Program-made: the position numbers and the translations under genes
In this document: one piece after another, positions 39,593-46,945 of the stretch
Numbering within the stretch: the stretch's first letter is position 1
How the letters are laid out: every line of letters begins with the position of its first letter
Source of the DNA: Rhodospirillaceae bacterium SYSU D60007
GTDB taxonomy: Bacteria; Pseudomonadota; Alphaproteobacteria; Reyranellales; Reyranellaceae
Direction: 5' to 3'
DNA length: 64,000 nt
NCBI GenBank assembly: GCA_003574685.1
Contig: QOCQ01000001.1
Span: forward strand, 124,001-188,000
The notes under the pieces: model-generated
The model's input: only the letters and a program-made list of their open reading frames with translations
Databases searched by the model: none
What the model was told of the DNA's origin: nothing

Positions 39593-40144
39593 TTACGGCG
39601 CCGGGAATCTGGCTCCATACGGCTCGGCGGGCAGGCGCAGGCCGTTGCAGAAGTAGGACACCGTCCGGTAGAAGCCGCACAGCGCAATCAGTTCCAGTAT
39701 CTGCGCATCGCTGAACCGCGCCCGCAGCTCCTGCCACAACAGCTCCGATATCGACGCTGTATCCTCCAGCTCGTCGACCAGGCGAATGACGGCGCGCTCC
39801 TCGTCGTTCCAGCAGGCCGCATCCGCGCCGCCATGCACGGTGGCGTGCTGCTGTTCGGGCGTCAGCCCGGCACGGCTGGCGAAGAAGGCGACATGCACGC
39901 CCCACTCGTACGCGTTTGAACAACGTGCGCAGACCCGGTCGATGACGATTTCCCGCAGGCGCAGCGGGACCGGGCCCTTGTCGAGCAGCGACCCGGCGCG
40001 GAACTTTTCCCAGATCCGGGGTACGGCTGCCAGTGCGCGGAACAGGATCAGCGGTTCGACGCCCGGCGGCATGATGCGGTCAAACGTGGCCTGGATGTCC
40101 GCAGGGTAAGGGGCCTGCAGCGGCGCGATACGCGGTTCGTGCAT
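39593..40144 (-). CDS. carboxymuconolactone decarboxylase / AhpD-like protein
   Basis: A 183-residue CMD-family protein. The redox-type motif is CARCSNAYEWGVHVAFF, with the cysteine pair and the histidine of the family, preceded by the helix PLRLREIVIDRV. The long form with the extra C-terminal RLVDELEDTASISELLW segment resembles the gamma-carboxymuconolactone decarboxylase-like proteins used in aromatic breakdown or peroxidase helpers; no sure choice is possible. MHEPRIAP is preferred as the start because GGAGGCGAAC lies in front; an ATG four codons earlier lies within that site. Divergent from an HxlR regulator that probably controls it. Confidence 0.8.
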   Translation of the reverse strand: MHEPRIAPLQAPYPADIQATFDRIMPPGVEPLILFRALAAVPRIWEKFRAGSLLDKGPVPLRLREIVIDRVCARCSNAYEWGVHVAFFASRAGLTPEQQHATVHGGADAACWNDEERAVIRLVDELEDTASISELLWQELRARFSDAQILELIALCGFYRTVSYFCNGLRLPAEPYGARFPAP

Positions 40145-40156
40145 GTTCGCCTCCAT

Positions 40157-40194
40157 GTGCTACGGAAATAGTAGCGATACCATATTCGTAGCAC
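40157..40194. promoter_or_regulatory. inverted repeat between CMD-family gene and HxlR regulator
   Basis: GTGCTACG (40157-40164) and CGTAGCAC (40187-40194) form a perfect 8-base inverted repeat with 22 bases between, extended by near-symmetric AATA/TATT inside. It lies in the middle of the 79-base divergent gap and covers the positions where both promoters must lie. HxlR proteins bind such repeats as dimers, so this is the probable operator. Confidence 0.6.
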
Positions 40195-40223
40195 AAGGGG
40201 CGCGTTGCCCCTAGACTGCGGTT

Positions 40224-40562
40224 ATGCCCAGGCGGACATCCACGCCCCTGCCGGGCCGGCCAGTACGGGGATCGACCACGGGCCGGCCGATCATGGCCCT
40301 GCTCGATCTGCTTGGCCGGCGGTGGGCGCAGCGCATCGTCTGGGAATTGCGCGAGGGCGCGAAAACCTTTCGCGCGCTGCGGGCCGCCTGCGACGACGTC
40401 AGTCCGTCGGTGCTCAACGCCCGTCTGGCGGATCTGCGTGCCGCGGGCCTCGTCGAATTGGGAGACGAGGGCTATCATCTGACGGCCGACGGCAAGTCGC
40501 TCCTGAAGCTCATGCTGCCGCTACATGCATGGGCGGAACGCTGGGCTGGCAGGTGGCGGTAG
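40224..40562 (+). CDS. HxlR family transcriptional regulator
   Basis: A 112-residue winged-helix regulator of the HxlR type. Core LLDLLGRRWAQRIVWELREG, recognition part LRAACDDVSPSVLNARLADL, and wing GYHLTADGKSLL are all present. The family typically lacks the N-terminal Cys-based sensors seen in quinone or aldehyde regulators, and no cysteine other than AACDD is seen here. The divergent AhpD-like gene is the natural target. Start at MPRRTST with an arginine/proline-rich head; an internal start MALLDLL is possible. Confidence 0.85.
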   Translation: MPRRTSTPLPGRPVRGSTTGRPIMALLDLLGRRWAQRIVWELREGAKTFRALRAACDDVSPSVLNARLADLRAAGLVELGDEGYHLTADGKSLLKLMLPLHAWAERWAGRWR

Positions 40563-40633
40563 CAGGAACCGCCACGCGGGCGGGCGCGTAGTATCTGGCA
40601 CGGCCGGCTCGTTGCCGCGATTACGAGGGAGCA

Positions 40634-42106
40634 GTGCAGGAATCCCTGTCGAAGACGGCAACTGCCGTGCCGGCTGCTGCCGATGCGATTGTCGAAACGG
40701 ATGTGCCGGCCCGGCTGGACCGCCTGCCATGGAGCCGCTTCCACTGGCTGGTCATCGTCGCGCTGGGCGTCACCTGGATTCTCGACGGCCTGGAAGTCAC
40801 GCTGGTTGGTGCGCTGTCGGGCGCCATTCATGAAAGCCCGTCGCTGGGGCTCAGCAGCACCGAGATCGGCCTGACGGCGAGCGCCTATCTGGCCGGCGCT
40901 GTGCTGGGTGCGCTGTTCTTCGGCCATCTCACCGATCGGCTGGGGCGCAAGAAGCTCTTTACCATCACGGTGCTGGTCTATGCGCTCGCAACGTCGGCTA
41001 CCGGGCTCGCCTGGGATTTCTGGTCCTTCGCAGCCTTTCGATTTCTCGCAGGCGCCGGCATCGGCGGTGAATATTCGGCGATCAACTCCGCCATCCAGGA
41101 ACTCATTCCGGCGCGCCGCCGCGGCTACACCGATCTGGTGGTCAACGGCAGCTACTGGCTTGGCGCGGCGCTGGGCGCGGCGGGCTCGCTGGTGGCGCTC
41201 AACCTCGAGAGCGTATCGGTCGAGCAGGGCTGGCGCGCAGCCTTCGTGATCGGCGGCATCATCGGCCTGCTGGTGATTATCCTGCGGCGGTTCCTGCCCG
41301 AGAGTCCGCGCTGGCTGATGACTCATGGTCAGCCCGAGGAGGCGGACCGCGTCGTCCAGGGGATCGAGGCCCGGGTCGAGCGGCAGTGCGGTCCGCTGCC
41401 GCCGGTGACGACGCCGCCGATTCGGCTGTGGCGCCATCATCGCCTGGATATTCTGCAACTGGCGCGCTCGCTGTTCGTGCATTATCCGCGGCGCACGACG
41501 CTGGGCGTCACGCTGATGGCGGCGCAGGCGTTCTGCTACAATGCCATCTTCTTCACCTACGCGCTGATCCTGACCAACTTCTATGGCATCGCATCCGGCG
41601 ACGTCGGCTGGTTCATGCTGCCCTTCGCCATCAGCAATTTTCTCGGGCCCCTTCTGCTGGGCTCGCTGTTCGATACGCTCGGCCGCAAGACCATGATTGC
41701 CGCCACCTACGCGATCTCCGGCGTGCTCATGGCGATCACCGGCCTGATGTTCCAGCAGGGCATGCTTGATTCGGTGGGGCTGACGGTGGCGTGGACGACG
41801 ATCTTCTTCTTCGCCTCGGCTGCGGCCAGCTCGGCCTATCTTACCGTGAGCGAGAGCTTCCCGCTGGAGCTGCGCGCGATCGCCATCGCGATCTTCTACG
41901 CCTTCGGCACGGCCCTGGGCGGCATCGGCGGCCCGGCCCTGTTCGGCGCGCTGATCGAGACAGGCTCAAGGCTGGAGGTCATGTGGGGCTACGTCTTCGG
42001 CGGGGCGCTGATGGTGATCGCGGCGATTGTGGAGGCCGCCATTGGCATTCAGTCAGAACGCCGGCCGCTGGAGGAAGTGGCCCGTCCGCTCTCCTGCTGC
42101 GACTGA
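40634..42106 (+). CDS. MFS transporter, sugar/organic-acid porter type
   Basis: A 490-residue carrier with 12 hydrophobic segments. The loop 2-3 signature is FGHLTDRLGRKKLFTITVL, and FLAGAGIGGEYSAINSAIQE is the TM4 motif of the metabolite:H+ symporter/sugar porter branch. A large central loop with RFLPESPRWLM follows. It starts with GTG after GAGGGAGC. Its 3' end overlaps the end of the convergent acyl-CoA ligase gene by 58 bases. The cargo is unknown; proximity to the acyl-CoA block hints at a carboxylic acid. Confidence 0.88.
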   Translation: MQESLSKTATAVPAAADAIVETDVPARLDRLPWSRFHWLVIVALGVTWILDGLEVTLVGALSGAIHESPSLGLSSTEIGLTASAYLAGAVLGALFFGHLTDRLGRKKLFTITVLVYALATSATGLAWDFWSFAAFRFLAGAGIGGEYSAINSAIQELIPARRRGYTDLVVNGSYWLGAALGAAGSLVALNLESVSVEQGWRAAFVIGGIIGLLVIILRRFLPESPRWLMTHGQPEEADRVVQGIEARVERQCGPLPPVTTPPIRLWRHHRLDILQLARSLFVHYPRRTTLGVTLMAAQAFCYNAIFFTYALILTNFYGIASGDVGWFMLPFAISNFLGPLLLGSLFDTLGRKTMIAATYAISGVLMAITGLMFQQGMLDSVGLTVAWTTIFFFASAAASSAYLTVSESFPLELRAIAIAIFYAFGTALGGIGGPALFGALIETGSRLEVMWGYVFGGALMVIAAIVEAAIGIQSERRPLEEVARPLSCCD

Positions 42107-43593
42107 GTGAGCCGCTCGACGATGCGGAATTTCTGGACCTTGCCCATGGGGTTGCGTGGCAGCTCCGCCACGAACTCGATGCGGCGCGGCACCTTGTAGC
42201 CTGCCAGCCGCTCGCGGCAGAAGGCCTGCAGTGCAGCGGTATCGGCCGTGGCACCGCTGCGAGCGACTACGACCGCGACCACTTGTTCACCCCAGCGCGC
42301 ATCGGGCAGGCCGACCACGGCGGCTTCCAGCACGCCGGGATGCTCGTGCAGCACGCGCTCGACTTCGGCGGTGTAGACGTTCTCGCCGCCCGAGATGATC
42401 ATGTCCTTCTTGCGATCGACGATGCACAGCCGCCCTTCCGGCTGCCAGATGCCGATATCGCCCGACATCACGTAGCCGTCGTGCCAGGCGGCGCGGGTCG
42501 CGTCCGGGCGTCCCAGATAGCCATCGAAATGGGTGATGCTCTTCACGCCGACTTCGCCCGCTTCTCCGACAGCACACCGCTTGCCATCGGGCGCAAACAC
42601 GGCGACCTCGTTGCCGAAGGTGGGCCAGCCGACCGAGTGCGCCAGCAGGGTGTCGGGCCGCTTGACCTCGAATGTCACCCAGCCGCCCTCGGTCCAGCCA
42701 TAGGCTTCGCAGATCTTCGCGTTGCCGAACATGCGCATGGCCGTGCGTGTCAGGCTGAGCGGCCCGGGCGCTCCGGAGCTCAGCATGAACCGCAGCGTCT
42801 TCACCTCCGGTTCTCCGCGCTGCTGCCAGACCTCGGCGATCATCGCGGTCATGGACGGCACCAGGAAGGCGAAGCTGCACCGTTGAGACAGCTCCTCAAG
42901 CGCCATCGTCGCGTCGAACGCCGGCATGATGCGCACTCGCGCCCCAATGCACAGTGCCGCCATCGACAGACCGGCATAGGACAGATGGAAAAGCGGGCCA
43001 GGAACCAGCCCCACCTGGTCGCCACCCAGCCCGAACTCCCAACCCCAGCGCATTAGCGCCGTCAGGTAATGGTCATTGCTGTAGATCGCGCCTTTGGGAA
43101 AGCCGGTCGTTCCCGAGGTGTAGCCGACGACGCAGGCTGCTGCACCGCGCCCGGCCTCGCCCAGCACCGGCCGCGCGCCGGCATTGTCTGCGGCAAGCTG
43201 TTCGACCAGCACCAGCCGGGCGCCGTGTTCATCGGCCGCGCGCGCGGCGACATCGGCATGCGCCTGATCGGCAAGGACGAGCCGCGCGCCGCTGTCCCCG
43301 ACAATGAAGCCAACCTCCGGCGCCGCCAGCCGGCTGTTCACCGGCACGGCCGTGACGCCGGCCCACTGACAGGCGAGATACGCCAGCAACGCGTCCGCCG
43401 AATTGCCCAGCAGGACCGCGACCATGCGGCCGTGAGGGCCCGGCTGGACCGCGCTGACGGCATCCGCCAGCACCTCAACGCGCCGCCAGGCCTCACCATA
43501 GCTCAGTGACTGTCCGCCCAGCACCTCGATTGCCGGCCGCTCGGGGTGCGCCAGCGCGCGGGCGGCGACGCACTCGGCAATGGTCAGGCGCAT
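42049..43593 (-). CDS. acyl-CoA ligase (AMP-binding family)
   Basis: A 514-residue ANL-superfamily ligase that activates an acid as acyl-AMP and then as acyl-CoA. The P-loop is GYTSGTTGFPKGAIY, the A5 region is ICEAYGWTEGG, the A7 region includes YVMSGDIGIWQPEGRL, and the A8-A10 hinge and lysine block is DRKKDMIISGGENVYTAEVE and ELPRNPMGKVQKF. All catalytic motifs look intact. It is the third gene of a TetR-ketosynthase-ligase operon, nine bases after the ketosynthase stop. Medium/long-chain or aryl substrate cannot be told. Confidence 0.93.
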   Translation of the reverse strand: MRLTIAECVAARALAHPERPAIEVLGGQSLSYGEAWRRVEVLADAVSAVQPGPHGRMVAVLLGNSADALLAYLACQWAGVTAVPVNSRLAAPEVGFIVGDSGARLVLADQAHADVAARAADEHGARLVLVEQLAADNAGARPVLGEAGRGAAACVVGYTSGTTGFPKGAIYSNDHYLTALMRWGWEFGLGGDQVGLVPGPLFHLSYAGLSMAALCIGARVRIMPAFDATMALEELSQRCSFAFLVPSMTAMIAEVWQQRGEPEVKTLRFMLSSGAPGPLSLTRTAMRMFGNAKICEAYGWTEGGWVTFEVKRPDTLLAHSVGWPTFGNEVAVFAPDGKRCAVGEAGEVGVKSITHFDGYLGRPDATRAAWHDGYVMSGDIGIWQPEGRLCIVDRKKDMIISGGENVYTAEVERVLHEHPGVLEAAVVGLPDARWGEQVVAVVVARSGATADTAALQAFCRERLAGYKVPRRIEFVAELPRNPMGKVQKFRIVERLTQSQQESGRATSSSGRRSD

Positions 43594-43602
43594 GCGGCCT
43601 CC

Positions 43603-44850
43603 TCAGTCGCGTGTCACGACCAGCGACGCGTTCTGTCCGCCGAAGCCAAACGAGTTCACTTGCAGGGTGCGGTACGGCATGGATCGCGGCTCACCGATCA
43701 CGATGTCGAACATCGCCTCCGGGTCCGGCTCGTCGGTATTGGCCGTGTGCCCGAAACGTTCCTCGCGCATGCCCAGCAGCCCCGTGATGATCGCCATACC
43801 GCCGGACGCGGCGCCGCTGTGCCCGATATGTCCCTTGATGGAAGCCACCGGCAGCGGTCGCGCGCGCTGGCCGTGGACCTGGTTGATGGCGCAGATCTCG
43901 GCCGTGTCGCCCTTGGGCGTACCGGTCGCGTGCGCGATCAGGGCATCCACCCGGTCGGGCGTGATACCAGCATCCTGGAGCGCCAGGGTCATGGCGTGTG
44001 CCTCCCATTTGCCGGACGGATCAGGCGAGGAGGGATGGAACGAATCGGCGAGGCTGCCATAGCCGCGCACATAGCCAATGATCGGCGCACCGCGTCCCCG
44101 CGCCCGTGCACCCTGTTCAAGCACGAACATCGCCGAGCCTTCACCCACCACAATGCCGTTGCGCTTGACGTCGAACGGCAGCATCGCGCGCCGGGGATCA
44201 TCCGACGGTGCGTCCATGCCATAGAGTGTGCTGGTATGGAACATCGCGGGCACGAAATCGCCGTCGGCGCTGCCATCCGCGCCGCTGATGCCGCCCTCGG
44301 TGGCCCCGGCGATGATCACGTCCGCTGCGCCGGCCGAGATCAGCCGCGCGGCGGTGCCGATGGCGTCGAGCGAGGAGGCGCAGGCTGTAGTCACCGTGAG
44401 GCTGGGACCGTGAAGCCGGTAGCGCATGGCGATCTGCGCTGCGGCCATGTTCGGCCAGATCTGGATTTGGGTCTTGCGCGGGATCGCCTGCGGGCCCTGC
44501 GTGTCCAGCAGATGCTGCGCCTTCATGACGGCGCGGGCGCCGCCGATGCTGGTTCCGTGCACGACGCCCGCACGCTCCGGGTCAAAGGTGACGTCGACCT
44601 GCTGGACGGCCTGCTGGGCGGCGGCCAATGCATACTGCGCAAAAAGGTCAGTGCCTTCCTCGACCTTCTTGTCCATCCAGTCGCGCGGCACGAAGCCTGT
44701 CACTGCGCCCCACCAGGATCGGCGGCCGGCGGCGGTCCACGGTGCCGGGCGAATCGCCACTTCGCCGGCCATCAGGCGACGGTGAAATTCTTCCGTGGAA
44801 AGCCCCAGTGCCGAGACGATGCCCATTCCCGTGATGGCGACGTCGAGCAT
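43603..44850 (-). CDS. beta-ketoacyl-ACP synthase (FabF-type)
   Basis: A 415-residue condensing enzyme. Catalytic Cys C157 in TVTTACASSLDAIG, the two histidines in HATGTPKGDTAE and SIKGHIGHSGAASG, and C-terminal SFGFGGQNASLVV are all as in KAS I/II. The N-terminus VAITGMGIVSALG is typical. No acyl carrier protein, malonyl transferase or ketoreductase is near, so it probably borrows ACP or acts on a specialised lipid or polyketide-like product. The start is four bases after the TetR stop, so the two are co-translated. Confidence 0.92.
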   Translation of the reverse strand: MLDVAITGMGIVSALGLSTEEFHRRLMAGEVAIRPAPWTAAGRRSWWGAVTGFVPRDWMDKKVEEGTDLFAQYALAAAQQAVQQVDVTFDPERAGVVHGTSIGGARAVMKAQHLLDTQGPQAIPRKTQIQIWPNMAAAQIAMRYRLHGPSLTVTTACASSLDAIGTAARLISAGAADVIIAGATEGGISGADGSADGDFVPAMFHTSTLYGMDAPSDDPRRAMLPFDVKRNGIVVGEGSAMFVLEQGARARGRGAPIIGYVRGYGSLADSFHPSSPDPSGKWEAHAMTLALQDAGITPDRVDALIAHATGTPKGDTAEICAINQVHGQRARPLPVASIKGHIGHSGAASGGMAIITGLLGMREERFGHTANTDEPDPEAMFDIVIGEPRSMPYRTLQVNSFGFGGQNASLVVTRD

Positions 44851-44853
44851 GGT

Positions 44854-45459
44854 TCACCTGCTGTTGCCCGCGACCAGGCGAGGCCGCAGGGCCGGAGCAT
44901 CGCGCGTCAGAAAGGCGAGCGTCTCGCGGAAGAACCGCTTGCCCGCCGGCGGCGTGGCCGCTTCAAGGCGCGCCACATTGGCCGACAGCAGCAGACGCGC
45001 CCGCAGCGCCGCCTCGCCGGACGGATAGCCAAGATCGTGGAACGCCGTGGTCAGGAACGCCAGCACGATCCGTTCGGCCGCGCGCATGGCGGCTGCCGCC
45101 CGCGTATCGGTCACCGCCCAGATGCGCATCGCGGCGTCGAGCTGAAACAGGCGGGTCTTCAGGCTGATGGTCCGGATGCGCCGCAGGCGTTCCAGCGGCG
45201 TGCTGCTGCCTTCAGCGGCCTGTCGCAAGGCATCCCTGACCTGGTCGGCGGTGTAGTGATCCGCCAGCGCCTTGAGGTACGCGTCGAAGTCAGGAAAGTG
45301 ATGATAGAAGCTGCCGGTAGAAACGCCCAGGCGCCGGGTAAGGGTTGCCAGCTTCAGTCCGGCAACTCCCTGCTCGCACAGGATTGCCTGCCCGGATTCG
45401 AGCCAGTCCAGACGACTGAGACGGCCATTGCGGCGGGCCTTGCCAGCGTGTCTTGTCAT
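44854..45459 (-). CDS. TetR family transcriptional regulator
   Basis: A 201-residue regulator with an N-terminal TetR HTH (LATLTRRLGVSTGSFYHHFP, about residues 38-57) and an all-helical effector domain. It leads the TetR-ketosynthase-ligase operon and is divergent from the HpaB/AbfD-type gene, across a near-perfect palindrome. Inference: it represses both units, with an acyl-CoA or free acid as inducer. Confidence 0.9.
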   Translation of the reverse strand: MTRHAGKARRNGRLSRLDWLESGQAILCEQGVAGLKLATLTRRLGVSTGSFYHHFPDFDAYLKALADHYTADQVRDALRQAAEGSSTPLERLRRIRTISLKTRLFQLDAAMRIWAVTDTRAAAAMRAAERIVLAFLTTAFHDLGYPSGEAALRARLLLSANVARLEAATPPAGKRFFRETLAFLTRDAPALRPRLVAGNSR

Positions 45460-45470
45460 GCAGGGAAACC

Positions 45471-45489
45471 ATAAGATAAGTTATGTTAT
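45471..45489. promoter_or_regulatory. 19-base palindrome, probable TetR operator
   Basis: ATAAGATAA-G-TTATGTTAT has symmetric arms with one mismatch, 11 bases upstream of the TetR ATG and 39 before the divergent gene. It is conspicuously AT-rich in GC-rich DNA. Its position over both likely promoters fits a TetR-type operator controlling the divergent operons. Confidence 0.75.
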
Positions 45490-45528
45490 TGTCAAACGCC
45501 GCCGAATGATGGCCAGGAGGAATGAGCG

Positions 45529-46941
45529 ATGGGCCTGAAGACTCCCGCCGAGTATGTCGCCAGCCTGCGCGATGGACGTGTTACCTACTGGGACGGCGAA
45601 CGCATCGACGACATCACGACCCACCCGCGCTTCCGGGTACCTATAGAGGTGGCATCGCGCGACTACGTCTATGACGATGCGAAGGTCGGCGCCCTGCGCA
45701 GCTACGCGCCGGAGGAGGGTGGCAAGGCCCACCGCATCTACCAGATCCCGCGCAGCGAGGCCGATCTGGCGCAGCGCGTCGAGCTGATGAACCATACCTC
45801 CATCGTCGGGCTGGTGAGCGGCGTCTACATGGCGCTGATGAGCGTCAAGGATGCGGTCGGCAAGGTGAACCCCCAATACGCCGCCAACATCGAGGCGATG
45901 TACCGCCACGCCCGCGACAACGATCTGCGCGCGGCCGAGGTGATCACCGACGCCAAGGGCGACCGCAAGCGCAAGGCGCACGAGCAGGATGATCCGGACC
46001 TCTACCTGCGCATCGTCAAGCGCAACAACGAGGGCATCGTGGTGCGCGGCGCCAAGCTGCACATCACCGGCGCCTCGCTATGCCACGAGCTGGTGGTGAT
46101 GCCGACCAAGGGCATGCGGCAGGACGAGACGGATTACGCGGTTTCCTTCTCCATTCCGGTCAATGCGCCTGGCGTGAAGATCATCAACCGCAACTTTGCG
46201 CCGGCCGAGCTCAATCCCTTCGACTATCCCGCCAGCGCTCATCACAGCATCCCCGAAGGCTTCGTCGTGTTCGACGACGTGTTCGTGCCGTGGGAGCGCG
46301 TGTTTCTGGCCGGCGAGGTGCAGCTCGCCAGCATCTTCGCCCAGTCGCTGGGGCTGTGGGAACGCACGGGCGGCCTTGTCGAGGCGGTGCGCCTATCGCA
46401 GATCTTCGTCGGGCTGGCGCAGCTCGTGACCGAACAGCAGGGCAAGGACCGCGATCCCATCGCGCTGAACTCGATCGCGGAACTGATCAGCTACGCCGAG
46501 ATGCTGCGCATGAGCCTCGACTATGCCTGCCGGCATTGCGAGCGCACGCCGTCCGGCATGATCCACCCCAACATCCTCGCGGTGAACGTGGCCAAGTACT
46601 ATTACGCGGCCAACTACCACGCGATGATGCGCTATCTGCACGATCTCGGCGGCGGGCTGGTCATCACGCTGCCGCAGGAGGCTGACCTGCGTAACGAAGA
46701 GTCGGGCAAGTACCTCAAAAAGTACCTTCGCAGCGTGCCAGGCGTGGAGCCCGAAACGCGCATGCGGGTGTACAACCTGATCCGCGACCTGACGGCCGAT
46801 GCCTATGGCGGCTGGCAGTTCGTGGTCGCCCTGCAGGCCGGCGGCGGTCTGAATGCCCAGCGCATCATGATGCACCGGACCTACGATATCGCCGGCGCCA
46901 GGGCGAAGGCGCTGGCCGCAGCCGGTGCAACGGCGCACTGA
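45529..46941 (+). CDS. HpaB / 4-hydroxybutyryl-CoA dehydratase-family flavoprotein, lacking the Fe-S ligands
   Basis: A 470-residue protein of the 4-hydroxyphenylacetate 3-hydroxylase/AbfD family. It aligns by eye with AbfD along most of its length: AEYVASLRDGRVTYWDGERI, DPDLYLRIVKRNNEGIVVRG, VVFDDVFVPWERVFLAGE and AGGGLNAQRIMM. However, the two cysteines of the AbfD N-terminal cluster motif are replaced (HTSIVGLVSGVY), and the later His/Cys pair (LGLWERTGGLVEAV) is also missing. A [4Fe-4S] dehydratase is therefore unlikely; a flavin-dependent oxygenase or other FAD enzyme is the better guess. GGAGG precedes the ATG. It is four bases from the carboxyltransferase gene. Confidence 0.85.
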   Translation: MGLKTPAEYVASLRDGRVTYWDGERIDDITTHPRFRVPIEVASRDYVYDDAKVGALRSYAPEEGGKAHRIYQIPRSEADLAQRVELMNHTSIVGLVSGVYMALMSVKDAVGKVNPQYAANIEAMYRHARDNDLRAAEVITDAKGDRKRKAHEQDDPDLYLRIVKRNNEGIVVRGAKLHITGASLCHELVVMPTKGMRQDETDYAVSFSIPVNAPGVKIINRNFAPAELNPFDYPASAHHSIPEGFVVFDDVFVPWERVFLAGEVQLASIFAQSLGLWERTGGLVEAVRLSQIFVGLAQLVTEQQGKDRDPIALNSIAELISYAEMLRMSLDYACRHCERTPSGMIHPNILAVNVAKYYYAANYHAMMRYLHDLGGGLVITLPQEADLRNEESGKYLKKYLRSVPGVEPETRMRVYNLIRDLTADAYGGWQFVVALQAGGGLNAQRIMMHRTYDIAGARAKALAAAGATAH

Positions 46942-46945
46942 GGCC

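Noticed and set aside
42049-44850. Polyketide or NRPS biosynthetic cluster
   Set aside because: Only a single ketosynthase and a single AMP-ligase are present; no ACP/PCP, acyltransferase, ketoreductase or thioesterase domain is seen.
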